Under the pieces are notes generated by a model. The model was not told the DNA's origin. It worked only from the letters and a program-made list of their open reading frames with translations, and did no database searches. Positions 13,180-25,124 of a stretch of DNA of 64,000 bases are shown piece after piece (position 1 is the stretch's first letter; each line of letters opens with the position of its first letter). This DNA comes from Mycobacteriales bacterium. GTDB lineage: Bacteria > Actinomycetota > Actinomycetes > JAFAQI01. The position numbers were made by a program, and so were the translations under genes. The stretch is from the NCBI GenBank assembly GCA_035504215.1, contig DATJSI010000037.1, positions 1 to 64,000 on the forward strand, given 5' to 3'.

Positions 13180-14679
13180 TCAGACCGACCCGCCGAGCCG
13201 TTCGAGCAAGAGCTCACGGGCTCGCTTCGCATCCGCCGTACCTCCGGTGGCCTTCATGACGGCGCCCACGAGCGGGCCGACCGCGCCGAGGTTGCCGTCC
13301 CGCACCTTCTGCGCGGCATCCGCCTGGCCGGCGATGGCGGCGTCAACCGCGGCGACCAGCTCGTCGTCGCCGGCGACCTGCCAGCCGTGCGCCGCGATCA
13401 CCGCGTCAATGCCGCCCTCACCGCCGAGCATCGCGTCGACCACCTGCCGGGCCAGCTTGTTGGTGAGCGTACCGTCGTCCTCCATCGCGGACAGCCGCGC
13501 GACGTCGGCGGGGGTCACGGCCAGCCGGTCGACCTCTTCCCCGCGCTCGGTGGCCGCACCGACGAGGTAGCCGAGCCACCACCCCTTGGCCTTCGTCGGC
13601 GACGCCCCTGCCGCGATCGTCGCCCCGACCAGGTCGAGGATGCCGGCGTTGGTCATCTGCTCGAGGTCGAGCGGGCTGTAGCCGTTCGCCTCGGCGAAGC
13701 GGGCCCGCCGCACGCCGGGCGGCTCCGGAAGCGACGCCCGGATCGCTTCCACCTGCTGTGGAGGCGGCGCGAGCGGGACCAGGTCCGGCTCCGGGAAGTA
13801 CCGGTAGTCCTGGGCCTCTTCCTTGCTGCGCCCCGAGCTCGTGGTGCCGCTGTCCTCGTGGAAGTGCCGGGTCTCCTGCACGATCCGCTCCCCGGCGTCC
13901 AGCCGGGCGCCTTGACGCTCGACCTCGTGGCGAACGGCCGCCTCGACCGAGCGCAGCGAGTTGACGTTCTTCGTCTCCGTCCGAGTGCCCAGCTCGGTCG
14001 ACCCCTTGGGCATCAGCGAGAGGTTCACGTCCGCCCGCAGCGAGCCCTGCTCCATCCGCACGTCGGACACCCCGAGGTCGCGCAGCAGGTCGCGCAGCTC
14101 GCTGACATACGCACGCGCGACCTCGGCCACCCGCTCGCCGGTGCCGGCGACCGGTCGCGTGACGATCTCGACCAGCGGGATGCCTGCGCGGTTGTAGTCG
14201 ACCAGCGAGTGGGTCGCACCGTGGATCCGCCCGGTGGCACCGCCGACGTGCAGCGTCTTGCCGGTGTCCTCCTCGAGGTGCACGCGCTCGATCTCGACCC
14301 GGTAGGGCTCGCCGTCGACGGTCACGTCCAGGTACCCGTCGGTGCAGAGCGGCTCGTCGTACTGGCTGATCTGGTAGTCCTTCGGCATGTCCGGATAGAA
14401 GTAGTTCTTGCGCGCGAACCGGGACCACGACGCGATGTCGCAGTGCAACGCAAGGCCGATCCTGATCGTCGACTCGATCGCGGCAGCGTTCGTCACCGGC
14501 AGCGACCCCGGCAGGCCGAGGCAGACCGGGCAGACGTGCGTGTTCGGCGGAGCGCCGAACTCGGTGGAGCACCCGCAGAACAGCTTGGTCACGGTGCCGA
14601 GCTCGACGTGGGTCTCGAGACCGAAGACCGGGTCGTAGCGGGTGAGGACGTCGTCGTATGCGGCCAGAGTCGCGGTCAC
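13180..14679 (-). CDS. gatB: Aspartyl/glutamyl-tRNA amidotransferase subunit B
   Basis: GatB activates misacylated Glu-tRNA(Gln) or Asp-tRNA(Asn) in the GatCAB complex so that they can be amidated. The protein of about 499 residues contains the FGLETHVEL start, a zinc site ([19 protein letters not shown]) and the long kinase-like domain, followed by the helical and YqeY-like tail. GTG 14679 gives the expected N-terminus. It sits 8.6 kb from gatA and gatC, separated by a peptide importer. A 59-bp divergent gap separates it from the deformylase gene, so promoters of both genes should lie there. Confidence 0.96.
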   Translation of the reverse strand: MTATLAAYDDVLTRYDPVFGLETHVELGTVTKLFCGCSTEFGAPPNTHVCPVCLGLPGSLPVTNAAAIESTIRIGLALHCDIASWSRFARKNYFYPDMPKDYQISQYDEPLCTDGYLDVTVDGEPYRVEIERVHLEEDTGKTLHVGGATGRIHGATHSLVDYNRAGIPLVEIVTRPVAGTGERVAEVARAYVSELRDLLRDLGVSDVRMEQGSLRADVNLSLMPKGSTELGTRTETKNVNSLRSVEAAVRHEVERQGARLDAGERIVQETRHFHEDSGTTSSGRSKEEAQDYRYFPEPDLVPLAPPPQQVEAIRASLPEPPGVRRARFAEANGYSPLDLEQMTNAGILDLVGATIAAGASPTKAKGWWLGYLVGAATERGEEVDRLAVTPADVARLSAMEDDGTLTNKLARQVVDAMLGGEGGIDAVIAAHGWQVAGDDELVAAVDAAIAGQADAAQKVRDGNLGAVGPLVGAVMKATGGTADAKRARELLLERLGGSV

Positions 14680-14738
14680 GTCTCCAGTCTGGCAGCCGGG
14701 CGCAAACCCGATTCGCCGCAACCCGCGAGAATCAAGGG

Positions 14739-15221
14739 ATGGCGGAACGCGCGATCAGGCTGTGGGGCGATCCGATCCTTCGCACCCCCTGCGACGAGGT
14801 GACCGGCTTCGACGACGCGATCGCCGCGCTCTGCGCCGACCTGCTCGACACGGTCACCGCACGGGACGGGCGGGCGGGGCTGGCGGCCAACCAGATCGGC
14901 GTCGGGCTGCGTGCCTTCAGCTGGTACGTCGACGGGCGGGCCGGCGTCATCGTCAACCCGCGGCTGGTCGAGCTGGCCGGCGAGCAGGACGGACCGGAGG
15001 GCTGCCTGTCGCTGCCCGGGCTGTGGTTCGACCTCCGCCGGGCGGAGCGAGCGGTGGTCGAGGGTCAGGATGCGGTGGGACGACCGCTACGGGTCGAAGG
15101 CAGCGGCCTGCTCGCCCGTGCGTTCCAGCACGAGTGCGGGCATCTCGACGGCGAGCTGTTCATCGACCGGCTCGAGGGTGACGCCCGGCGCGAGGCGCTG
15201 CGCGCGGCACGCGCGTTGTGA
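14739..15221 (+). CDS. def: Peptide deformylase
   Basis: Deformylase removes the N-formyl group from new proteins. The 160-residue protein contains all three motifs: GLAANQIGV (motif 1), EGCLSLPG with metal-binding Cys89, and QHECGHLDG with His131, catalytic Glu132 and His135. Trp follows the motif-2 glycine ([10 protein letters not shown]), and the sequence is shorter than the housekeeping E. coli type. ATG 14739 follows AAGGG directly, with no spacing for a normal ribosome site. It is divergent from gatB and convergent with the importer ATPase; the two stop codons share a hairpin. Confidence 0.93.
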   Translation: MAERAIRLWGDPILRTPCDEVTGFDDAIAALCADLLDTVTARDGRAGLAANQIGVGLRAFSWYVDGRAGVIVNPRLVELAGEQDGPEGCLSLPGLWFDLRRAERAVVEGQDAVGRPLRVEGSGLLARAFQHECGHLDGELFIDRLEGDARREALRAARAL

Positions 15222-15245
15222 GCCGGACTCGCTCCGCAGGCCGGC

Positions 15246-15248
<3 letters not shown>
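15219..15248. terminator. Bidirectional hairpin containing both stop codons
   Basis: TGAGCCGG (15219-15226) and CCGGCTCA (15241-15248) form a perfect 8-bp inverted repeat around a 14-base loop. The left arm contains the TGA of def and the right arm contains the TGA of the convergent ABC ATPase gene. No T-run follows on either side. Confidence 0.65.
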
Positions 15249-17294
<2,046 letters not shown>

Positions 17295-17295
17295 G

Positions 17296-18243
17296 TCAGC
17301 GCCTCCGCATGCGCACGTCGACCGCGTCGCGCAGCGCGTCACCCATGAAGTTGAACGCCATGACCGTGAGGATCAAACAGATACCTACCGGATAGATCTG
17401 CCACCAGTAACCGTCGCCAAGGTAGTTGACGCCGTTGGAGAGCTGGTCGCCCCAGTCGACCTGGGGGAAGTGCAGCCCGAAGCCGAGATAGCCGACGAAG
17501 GCAACAGTGAGGATCGCGTCCGCGATCTGGAAGGTCGTGTTGACGATGACCACGGACAGCGAGTTTGGAATCAGGTGGCGGTAGATCTGCCGGCTCTGGC
17601 TGGCCCCCATCGCGCGAGCGGCCGCGACGTAGTCGCGTTCCCGAATCGTGAGCACCTCCCCGCGAACCAGCCGGGCCGGCACGAACCACGCATTGACCCC
17701 GATGATGATCGACAGGCTGATCACCGTGGCGCTGTAGCGCGCGGAGATGATCAGGACGACGAACAGCGTGGGGATCGACAAGCCGACGTCGACGATCCGC
17801 ATCATCAGGCCGTCGATCCAGCCCCCGACCAGACCGGCGACCGCGCCCCACAGCGTGCCGATGACGGTCGCGATGAGCGCGGTCAGCAGGCCGATCTCCA
17901 GAGCGGCCTGGCCGCCCTTCATGATCCGGCCGAGCTCGTCGAAGCCGTTGTCGTCGGTGCCGAGCGGGTGACCCTTGCCGGGCGGCAGGTCGTTGGCGCC
18001 GAGGTTTCCCGAGATCTGGTTCGAGTGGTAGAGGTGCGGCCCGACGAAGGAGAACAGCAGGAAGAACACGACCAGGCCGATGCCGACCAGCGCGAGCCGG
18101 TTCTCCGCGAACGCTTTCAGGGTGATCTTGAACCCGCTGCCCTGCTCGTAGACCTCGCCGGCGTCGGCCGGACCGAGCAGCGGCTCGAGTGCTTCGAGCC
18201 GCTCGCGGTTGCGCGACGGCATCCCTGGGATCAGGTTGGTCAT
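17296..18243 (-). CDS. Dipeptide/oligopeptide ABC importer permease, DppC type
   Basis: This 315-residue inner-membrane permease has an N-terminal membrane segment (about 45-70) preceded by a cytoplasmic stretch, then the six-helix BPD_transp_1 domain. The EAA loop that docks on the ATPase reads DYVAAARAMGASQSRQIYRHLIPN near residue 205. It overlaps the DppB-type gene by 4 bp (ATGA) and is followed after one base by the ATPase gene, so all three form one operon with the binding proteins. Confidence 0.93.
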   Translation of the reverse strand: MTNLIPGMPSRNRERLEALEPLLGPADAGEVYEQGSGFKITLKAFAENRLALVGIGLVVFFLLFSFVGPHLYHSNQISGNLGANDLPPGKGHPLGTDDNGFDELGRIMKGGQAALEIGLLTALIATVIGTLWGAVAGLVGGWIDGLMMRIVDVGLSIPTLFVVLIISARYSATVISLSIIIGVNAWFVPARLVRGEVLTIRERDYVAAARAMGASQSRQIYRHLIPNSLSVVIVNTTFQIADAILTVAFVGYLGFGLHFPQVDWGDQLSNGVNYLGDGYWWQIYPVGICLILTVMAFNFMGDALRDAVDVRMRRR

Positions 18244-19187
18244 GTCAGCCGGATCCGTGGGTCGGTGAACGTAAGTGCGATGTCGGCGATCAGGTTGCCG
18301 AGCACGACCAGGATGCCGCCGACCAGCGTGTAGGCGAGCAGGATCGGGTAGTCCTCCGTGCCGAGACTGTTGAAGAACAGCAGCCCGAGCCCCGGATAGT
18401 TGAACACCTGCTCCGTGATCAGGTTGCCGGCCAGCAGGTCGGGGATCGAGAGGCCGATCAGGGTGACCATCGGCAGGCTCGAGTTGCGGACCAGGTGCCG
18501 GAACAGCACGGACCGCTCCGACAGGCCCTTGGCCCGGGCCACCTTGATGTAGTCCTGGGCCAGGTTGTCCAGCGCCGAGGAGCGCATGTATCGCGAGTAG
18601 CCGGCGACGGAGAGCGCAACGAGTGATACGACCGGCAGGACCATCGACCGGGGTTGTTTGAGGACGCCGATGACCGTCGTCGACTGGCTCGCCTCGAACG
18701 GGAACCAGTGCAGGTGCAGAGCGAAGATGTCGATCAGGATCAGCGAGATGAAGAAGATCGGCATCGAGTAGAGCGTGAAGCTGACGCTCGTCAAGAGGTA
18801 GTCGGAGATCGAGTTGCGCTTGACGGCCTGGTAGATACCCATCGGCACGGCGATCAGGACCGCGAGGAACACGGAGACTCCGGACAGCAGCGCCGAGCGA
18901 CCTGCGTTCTCCTTGAACAGGTCGGTGACCGACTGGTTGAGCTTGTAGGAGTACCCGAAGTTGAAGTGGACCGTCTGGTTCATGTAGGTGAGGAACTGGC
19001 GGGCCAGCGGGCGGTCGTAGCCGTGCTCGTGGTTGAAGCCGGCGATCGCGGCCGGCGAGGCCTTGATGCCCAGGACGGCACGCGCCGGCGAGGGCGCGAT
19101 GATGTGCAGCATCGTGAACGTCACCAGCATGATCCCGATGACCACGATGACGGCGCTGACGAACCGGCGCAGGATGTAGGAGATCAT
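18240..19187 (-). CDS. Dipeptide/oligopeptide ABC importer permease, DppB type
   Basis: This 315-residue permease starts with the typical DppB N-terminus (YILRRFVSAVIVVIGIMLVTF), followed by an extracytoplasmic loop and five further helices. The EAA loop is DYIKVARAKGLSERSVLFRHLVRN near residue 215. It pairs with the DppC-type permease to form the channel. The gene lies 59 bp downstream of the nearer binding-protein gene. Confidence 0.93.
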   Translation of the reverse strand: MISYILRRFVSAVIVVIGIMLVTFTMLHIIAPSPARAVLGIKASPAAIAGFNHEHGYDRPLARQFLTYMNQTVHFNFGYSYKLNQSVTDLFKENAGRSALLSGVSVFLAVLIAVPMGIYQAVKRNSISDYLLTSVSFTLYSMPIFFISLILIDIFALHLHWFPFEASQSTTVIGVLKQPRSMVLPVVSLVALSVAGYSRYMRSSALDNLAQDYIKVARAKGLSERSVLFRHLVRNSSLPMVTLIGLSIPDLLAGNLITEQVFNYPGLGLLFFNSLGTEDYPILLAYTLVGGILVVLGNLIADIALTFTDPRIRLT

Positions 19188-19246
19188 CCTGCGACCGGCC
19201 CGTCCGCTCGCATGTCAGACATCTTGCGATGCCGTCGTCGTTTTGG

Positions 19247-21148
19247 CTACTTGCCGGTCACGAACCAGAACTCGGGCGTGAACGCGAACTGGGTCAGGTC
19301 GGCGAAGGAGTCCGGCGGGCCGGAGACTCCCTTCCAGGCGTAGATCCGGTCCTCGTTCGGGGTGAAGATCGCGGGCAGGTTGCTGGTGAGGTACTGCGCT
19401 TCCTTCTGCACGGCATTCGGGTCGCTGGAGTACTCCGAGTTCTTGATCAGCTGGTCCGCCTGCGGGCTGCTGTAGCCGCCCTCGTTGAACGAGCCCTTGG
19501 TGTTGAAGATCTCGTCGGTGGTCGGGTAGATGTCCATGCTGAACCCGCCGAAGTTCTCCATCTGCCACTTGTTGTCGTTCTGCGGCGCGGACGGGTCGTC
19601 GTAGTTGTCGATGATGTAGTTGAACGTCTTCGCCACCGGGTTGATGTTGATCCCGACCTGCTTGGCCGCCGAGGCGAGCTGGGTGGTCTCCTGGCCGGCG
19701 ACCGGCGGGTCGTTGGTGTAGGGGATCGTGATCGAGATCTTCTGCCCCTTCGGGATGCCGGCGCCGCACTGGTTGGGCCCGCTGCCCGGGTTCTGGCAGG
19801 TCGTCGTGCCGTTCGGCACCACGTGCCAGCCGTGCGAGCTCAGCAGCTGGCTGGCCGCCGAGGTGCTGTACGGGTACGGGTTGGTGGCCGCGTTCGACGG
19901 CACGTATGCCGTCGCGGGCACCGCGGGGACCGGACCGTAGGCCTGGGCCGCGGCGCCGTGGTAGGCGCCGTGGATGACCGCCACCTGGTTCTCCAGGTGC
20001 GCCATCGCCTGCCGGAAGTACAGCTGGCCGACGAGGTTGGCCCAGTGGTCGGTCTGGTCCTTGAAGTTGAACACGATGTAGTCGAAGCCCAGGTCCGGGT
20101 AGCCGTAGACGTTGTAGCCCTCAGCCTTCAGCTTCGGAACCTGCGGCAGGCTGTCGGACGGAACCTCGCCCTCGTTGAGCTTGCCGGCCAGCATCGCGTT
20201 GAACTCCGCGGTCGATGATGCGAAGTACTCGGCCTTGAGGGTGCTGAAGACCGGCTTCTGACCGCCGTACGTCGCGTTCGGAACCATCGTGTTGGCATCC
20301 GTGGTCGGGTTGAACTGGGTCAGCTTGAACGGGCCGTCGACGTCCTGCCACAACGGGTTGCTCGCGTAGGTCGAGACCTTCTTCGACTGCGCGTTGAGGT
20401 AGTCGTAGATCTTCTTGGCGTTGGCCGGGTTGTTGAAGTTCAAGTGCTTCCCGCCGGCCGATGCCACGTTCCAGACGGTGGACGGGAGCGGCGAGATCAC
20501 GTTGAGCTGGGTCTCGGTGTACCAGTTCGGGTTGTAGGCCTTGGTCAGGTGCAGGACCACCTGGAACTGGCTCGGCGCGGACATGCTGGCGATGTTGTCC
20601 GGAAGGTTGCCCTTGGTGTAGTTGCCGAAGTTCGCGGCGTTCTCGTGCACCGCGGCGGCGAGCTCCTTGAGGAAGAACAGCACGTCCTGCGCGTCGACCG
20701 GCTTGCCGTCTGACCACTTGTAGTTCTGCTTCATGTTGATCGTGATCGTCTTGTTGCCGTTGGAGTAGACCGGCAGCGAGGCCAGCGACAGCGTCGGGTC
20801 GATGATCGGCCGGTTGCCCTGCGGGGTCCAGTACAGCGGCCGCCAGAGCAGGTACTGGAACTCGGCGTTGTAGACCGAGGAGTTCGCGCCCGGCGTGATC
20901 GGCATGATGTACGTCGGCTGCGAGCCGGCCTCGATGCCGTAGGTGATCGTGCCGCCCGGCTTGGGCGTGCCGGTCTGGTTCGGCAGGCTGCCGTACTCCC
21001 CTGCCGTCGTGCTGGTGTTGCCAGAGCTGCTGCCGCCGCTCGGCTTGTTGCCCCCCGATGAGCTCGAGCCGCACGCGGCGAGCACGAGCACGCTGCTCAC
21101 GGCCGCGATGAACGGCAGCTGGCAACGTCGCAGAATCGATCGCTTCAT
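19247..21148 (-). CDS. ABC importer substrate-binding lipoprotein (family 5), copy 1
   Basis: This 633-residue protein is a family 5 (DppA/OppA) solute-binding protein. It has a lipoprotein signal ending LVLAAC near residue 26, a Ser/Gly-rich tether, then the binding domain with the family signature region (VYNAEFQYLLWRPLYW, then KWSDGKPVDAQDVLFFLKEL near residue 130). It should be anchored outside the membrane and deliver peptides or another ligand to the permeases. ATG 21148 has GGAG nine bases upstream; a TTG at 21157 is less likely. It is a tandem paralog of the next gene, with long shared stretches including NPLWQDVDGPFKLTQFNPTT. Confidence 0.93.
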   Translation of the reverse strand: MKRSILRRCQLPFIAAVSSVLVLAACGSSSSGGNKPSGGSSSGNTSTTAGEYGSLPNQTGTPKPGGTITYGIEAGSQPTYIMPITPGANSSVYNAEFQYLLWRPLYWTPQGNRPIIDPTLSLASLPVYSNGNKTITINMKQNYKWSDGKPVDAQDVLFFLKELAAAVHENAANFGNYTKGNLPDNIASMSAPSQFQVVLHLTKAYNPNWYTETQLNVISPLPSTVWNVASAGGKHLNFNNPANAKKIYDYLNAQSKKVSTYASNPLWQDVDGPFKLTQFNPTTDANTMVPNATYGGQKPVFSTLKAEYFASSTAEFNAMLAGKLNEGEVPSDSLPQVPKLKAEGYNVYGYPDLGFDYIVFNFKDQTDHWANLVGQLYFRQAMAHLENQVAVIHGAYHGAAAQAYGPVPAVPATAYVPSNAATNPYPYSTSAASQLLSSHGWHVVPNGTTTCQNPGSGPNQCGAGIPKGQKISITIPYTNDPPVAGQETTQLASAAKQVGININPVAKTFNYIIDNYDDPSAPQNDNKWQMENFGGFSMDIYPTTDEIFNTKGSFNEGGYSSPQADQLIKNSEYSSDPNAVQKEAQYLTSNLPAIFTPNEDRIYAWKGVSGPPDSFADLTQFAFTPEFWFVTGK

Positions 21149-21297
21149 GGCTGACAACTCCGGTTCGACAGGTATGTCCGACGGTTAGCGGTTGGTGACG
21201 TTTTACCGTACGCCCGACGTACTCACAAGAAAATCCGGTCTAGGCCGCGCCGATGCTACAGATTCGTTACCTGGCGGGCGAACCGGCCATAGATCAC

Positions 21298-21330
21298 GTA
21301 GCCCGGCCCGGCTCGGTTCAGGCCGGCTAC
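21298..21330 (-). terminator. Hairpin between the two binding-protein genes
   Basis: GTAGCC and GGCC at the start of the transcribed strand (21321-21330) pair with GGCC and GGCTAC at 21298-21308 with one bulged G. The stem begins at the stop codon of copy 2. There is no T-run, so it may stabilise or partly terminate the upstream message and set the ratio of the two binding proteins. Confidence 0.5.
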
Positions 21331-23222
21331 TTGGTGAGGTACCAGTACTCGGGCGAGAACTCGTACTGGGTGAGGTTGGAGAAGGAGTCCGGCGGGCCCG
21401 AGATCCCCTTCCAGGCGAAGATCAGGTCCTGGTTGGGCAGGAAGATGCCCGGCAGGTCCTTGGTGATGAAGGCCGCCTCGGCGCGCACCGCGTTCGGGTT
21501 GCTGCTGTACTTCGAGGCCCTGATCAGCCGGTCCGCCTCGGGATTGTTGTACTCGCCCTCGTTGCCGCTGCCCTTGTTGAAGATGGTGTCGGTCGTCGGG
21601 TACGGGTTCTCGGTGTAGCCGCCGAAGTTCTCGACCTGCCACTTGTTGTTGTTCTGCGGCGCGACCGGGTCGTCGTACTGGTCGACGATGAAGTTGAAGG
21701 TCTTCGCCACCGGGTTGATGTTGATCCCGACCTGGCGGGCGGCCGAGGCCCACTGCGTGGTCTCCTGGCCGGCGGCGGCGGGATCATTGACGTAGTAGTC
21801 GGTGAAGTTGAGGTTCTGGCCCATGGGGATTCCGGCACCGCACTGGGTCGGGCCGCTGCCCGGGTTCTGGCAGGTCGTCGTACCGTTCGGCACCACGTGC
21901 CAGCCGTGCGAGGCGAGCAGGTTCTTCGCGTCAGCCACGCTGTAGGGGTAAGGATTGGTCGACGCGTTCGACGGCACGTAGGCCGTCGCCGGGATCGCGG
22001 GGACGGGACCGTACGCCGGCGCGGCGGCGTCCTTATATGCCCCGTGGATGATCGCGGTCTGGTCCGACAGATGTGCCAGGGCCTGCCGGATGTAGAGCTG
22101 GGCGATGATGCTGTTCCAGTGGTTGGTCTTGTCGGCGAAGTTGAAGACCGCGTAGGAGAAGCCGAGGTCGGGATAGCCGTAGACGTTGTAACCTTCCGCC
22201 TTCAGCCGCGGCACCTGCGGGATCTCGTCGGCGGTGACGTCGCCCTGGGTGAGCTTGCCGGCCAGCATCGCGTTGAACTCGGCGGTTGAGGACGCGAAGT
22301 ACTCCGCCTTCAGCTCGGAGAACCGGGCCTTCTGCGGACCCCCGTAGTTCGGGTTCGGAACCATCGTGTTCGCGTCGGTCGTCGGGTTGAACTGGGTGAG
22401 CTTGAACGGGCCGTCCACGTCCTGCCACAGCGGGTTGGTGGCATAGGTCGAGAGCTTCTTGGCGGCCGCGTTGAGGTAGTCGAAGATCTTCTTGGCGTTG
22501 GCCGGGTTGCTGTAGTCGAGGTGCGGGCCGCCTTGGCGCGCGACGTTCCAGGCCGTCGACGGCATCGGCGTGATGTTGATCAGCTGCGTGTCGGTGAACC
22601 AGCTCGGGTTGTAGGCCTGGTCCAGGTGCAGCACGAGCGTGAACTTGCTCGGCGCGGACATGCTCACGACGTCGTCCGGGAAGTTGCCGGGGGTGTACGG
22701 ACCCCAGTTCGACGCGTTCTCCTTGACCGCGGCGCGGACCTCGTCGATGAAGAAGATCATGTCCTGAGCGTCGACCGGCTGGCCGTTGCTCCACTTGTAG
22801 GTCTTGTACAGGTTGATCGTGACGGTCTTGTCCCCGTCGGAGTACGTCGGCGCCGGCGCGAGCGACAGCGAGTAGTTCATGACCGGCCGATTGCCGACGC
22901 TCTCCCAGTACAACGGCCGGTAGAGCAGGATCTCGAAGTCGTAGTTGTAGACCGTCCACGCCGATCCCGGGTAGACCGGTCCGATGTAGGTGGGCTGCGA
23001 ACCGGCGATGATCGGGTAGCTGATCGTCCCGCCCGTGGTCGGCGTACCCGACTCGGCCGGCAAGGTGCCGTAGGCGCCCGCTGTCGTGCTCGTGTTGCCC
23101 GGGCCGGTGCTCGAGCCACCCTTGCCGCCGGAGGACCCCGAACTGCAAGCGGCGAGCACGAGAGCCACCACGACGGCGACGAACAGCGGGCGGGCGAGCG
23201 AGCGTGGGCGAGGGCGCGTCAT
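21327..23222 (-). CDS. ABC importer substrate-binding lipoprotein (family 5), copy 2
   Basis: This 631-residue family 5 binding protein has a lipoprotein signal with the cleavage motif ALVLAAC near residue 25, a Ser/Gly tether and the same domain plan as copy 1. It shares NPLWQDVDGPFKLTQFNPTT and many other blocks with copy 1 and differs mainly in loop residues, as expected if the ligand range differs. ATG 23222 follows AAAAGG; the open frame upstream lacks signal-peptide character. It is first in the importer operon, 74 bp after the gatA stop, and gatA is on the same strand. Confidence 0.92.
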   Translation of the reverse strand: MTRPRPRSLARPLFVAVVVALVLAACSSGSSGGKGGSSTGPGNTSTTAGAYGTLPAESGTPTTGGTISYPIIAGSQPTYIGPVYPGSAWTVYNYDFEILLYRPLYWESVGNRPVMNYSLSLAPAPTYSDGDKTVTINLYKTYKWSNGQPVDAQDMIFFIDEVRAAVKENASNWGPYTPGNFPDDVVSMSAPSKFTLVLHLDQAYNPSWFTDTQLINITPMPSTAWNVARQGGPHLDYSNPANAKKIFDYLNAAAKKLSTYATNPLWQDVDGPFKLTQFNPTTDANTMVPNPNYGGPQKARFSELKAEYFASSTAEFNAMLAGKLTQGDVTADEIPQVPRLKAEGYNVYGYPDLGFSYAVFNFADKTNHWNSIIAQLYIRQALAHLSDQTAIIHGAYKDAAAPAYGPVPAIPATAYVPSNASTNPYPYSVADAKNLLASHGWHVVPNGTTTCQNPGSGPTQCGAGIPMGQNLNFTDYYVNDPAAAGQETTQWASAARQVGININPVAKTFNFIVDQYDDPVAPQNNNKWQVENFGGYTENPYPTTDTIFNKGSGNEGEYNNPEADRLIRASKYSSNPNAVRAEAAFITKDLPGIFLPNQDLIFAWKGISGPPDSFSNLTQYEFSPEYWYLTK

Positions 23223-23296
23223 AGTGCCTTTTATCCCACGCGCGCGATCACGGCAACAAACGTTGTGGCCGATGACGCCCGGCCGCGACAAATTTG

Positions 23297-24766
23297 CTAC
23301 CGAGTCGTGATCTTGTCGAGGATTTGGTCGGATCCGAGCGCCCGCTCGACCGCGGCCGCCACCCGGTAGATCCGGTCGTCGGCGAGCACCGGCGCCATGA
23401 CCTGCAGGCCGACCGGAAGGCCGTCATCGGACAACCCGCAGGGGACCGAGATGGCCGGGCCGCCGTAGAGGTTCGACGGGATCGTGCACAGGTCGGCGAG
23501 ATACATCGCCAGCGGGTCGTCGATCCGCTCGCCGAGGGTGAAGGCGGTGGTCGGCGTGGTGGGCGACACCAGGACGTCGACCTGCCCGAACGCGGCCTCG
23601 AAGTCACGGGTGATCAGCGTGCGCACCTTCTGCGCCTGGCCGTAGTAGGCGTCGTAGTACCCGGCCGAGAGCGCATAGGTGCCGAGGATCACCCGGCGCT
23701 TGACCTCCGCGCCGAACCCCGCCGCCCGGGTGACCGACATGACCTGTTCGGCCGACGCCTCTCCGTCGTCGCCGACCCGGAGGCCGTAGCGCATGGCGTC
23801 GTACCGGGCCAGGTTGCTCGACGCTTCTGCCGGCGCGATCAGGTAGTACGCCGGCAGCGCGTAGTCGAAGTGCGGGCAGGACACCTCCTCGACCTTCGCG
23901 CCGAGGCTCGTCAGCAGGTCGACCGCCTCGCCGAATCGGGCGGTGACCCCCGGCTGGTAGCCCTCGCCCGCGAACTCCCTGACCACCCCGACCCGCAAGC
24001 CGGCGATGTCGCCGGACCGCGCGGCCTCGACGACCGGAGGGACCGGCGCATCGATCGAGGTCGAGTCCCGCGGGTCGTGGCCGGCCAGGACCTCGTGCAG
24101 GAGCGCGGCGTCGAGCACGTTCCGTGCGCACGGCCCGGCCTGGTCGAGCGAGGAGCTGAACGCCACCAGCCCGTACCTCGAGACCCCGCCGTAGGTCGGC
24201 TTCGCCCCGACCGTGCCGGTGACCGATGCCGGCTGGCGGATCGAGCCGCCGGTGTCCGTGCCGACGCCGAGCGGCGCCAGATGACCCGCGACCGCCGCGC
24301 TCGAGCCGCCACCGGATCCGCCCGGGGTCCGGCTGAGGTCCCAGGGGTTACGCGACGGCCCGAAGGCGGAGTGCTCGGTCGAGCTGCCCATCGCGAACTC
24401 GTCGAGATTGGTCTTGCCGAGGATGACGATCCCGGCCGCTCGCATCCGCTCGACGATCGTCGCGTCGTACGGCGGGACCCAGCCCTCGAGGATCCGCGAG
24501 CCGGCCGTGGTCGGGACCCCGCGGGTCACGACGATGTCCTTGAGGGCGAGCGGCACCCCGGCGAGCGGCCCGGAGCATTCGCCGGCATCGACCGCCCGTG
24601 CCTGCGCCAGCGCTCCTTCGGCGTCGACGTGAAGGAACGCGTGGTAGTCGCCGTCGACGTCTGCGATCCGGTCGAGGTGCGCCTGCGTGACCTCGAGCGC
24701 GGAAGCCTCGCGGTTCGCGACCGCCCGGGCGAGCTCGGCGGCGGTCATCCGCGTGAGGTCGGTCAT
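23297..24766 (-). CDS. gatA: Aspartyl/glutamyl-tRNA amidotransferase subunit A
   Basis: GatA hydrolyses glutamine to ammonia, which is channelled to GatB to amidate misacylated tRNA. The 489-residue amidase has the Lys-Ser-Ser triad: Lys76 in ALKDI, Ser151 in the GGSGGGSS stretch and nucleophile Ser175 in [12 protein letters not shown], with the same spacing as in known GatA proteins. Its ATG overlaps the gatC stop by 4 bp (ATGA), so the two are translationally coupled. Confidence 0.97.
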   Translation of the reverse strand: MTDLTRMTAAELARAVANREASALEVTQAHLDRIADVDGDYHAFLHVDAEGALAQARAVDAGECSGPLAGVPLALKDIVVTRGVPTTAGSRILEGWVPPYDATIVERMRAAGIVILGKTNLDEFAMGSSTEHSAFGPSRNPWDLSRTPGGSGGGSSAAVAGHLAPLGVGTDTGGSIRQPASVTGTVGAKPTYGGVSRYGLVAFSSSLDQAGPCARNVLDAALLHEVLAGHDPRDSTSIDAPVPPVVEAARSGDIAGLRVGVVREFAGEGYQPGVTARFGEAVDLLTSLGAKVEEVSCPHFDYALPAYYLIAPAEASSNLARYDAMRYGLRVGDDGEASAEQVMSVTRAAGFGAEVKRRVILGTYALSAGYYDAYYGQAQKVRTLITRDFEAAFGQVDVLVSPTTPTTAFTLGERIDDPLAMYLADLCTIPSNLYGGPAISVPCGLSDDGLPVGLQVMAPVLADDRIYRVAAAVERALGSDQILDKITTR

Positions 24767-25062
24767 TGCTCGTCGTCCAGGATCCTCGGCACTCGGAAGC
24801 GGTCGTCCTCGCTCGCGGGCGCCGCAGCCAGCGCCTCGGCCGGTGTCAGGCAGGGAGCGGGCAGGTCGGCGCGGAGCACGTTGACCACCGGCACGGCGTG
24901 CGAGGTCGGCGGGATGTCGGCCGCGGCGACCTCCTGCACCCGGCTCACGGCGTCCAGAATCACCTCGAGCTGGCTCGCCATCGCATCGAGCTCGCGGTCG
25001 TCGAGGGCGATCCGAGCGAGCTTCGCGAGGTGCGCGACGTCGGATCGCGAGATGTCGGGCAC
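24763..25062 (-). CDS. gatC: Aspartyl/glutamyl-tRNA amidotransferase subunit C
   Basis: This 99-residue subunit stabilises the GatA-GatB complex. The sequence begins [22 protein letters not shown] and contains the family helix region with [14 protein letters not shown], then the C-terminal [18 protein letters not shown] and FRVPRIL segments. The long open frame upstream is not part of it. GTG 25062 is preceded by TAGGAT (25070-25075) with exactly 7 bases between, which fits a leaderless transcript starting at the GTG. Confidence 0.94.
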   Translation of the reverse strand: MPDISRSDVAHLAKLARIALDDRELDAMASQLEVILDAVSRVQEVAAADIPPTSHAVPVVNVLRADLPAPCLTPAEALAAAPASEDDRFRVPRILDDEQ

Positions 25063-25124
25063 GCCAACGATCCTAGGCGGCCGGGATTCGAACGGCCTGC
25101 GAGTTTCCGCCGGTGCGGATCCGG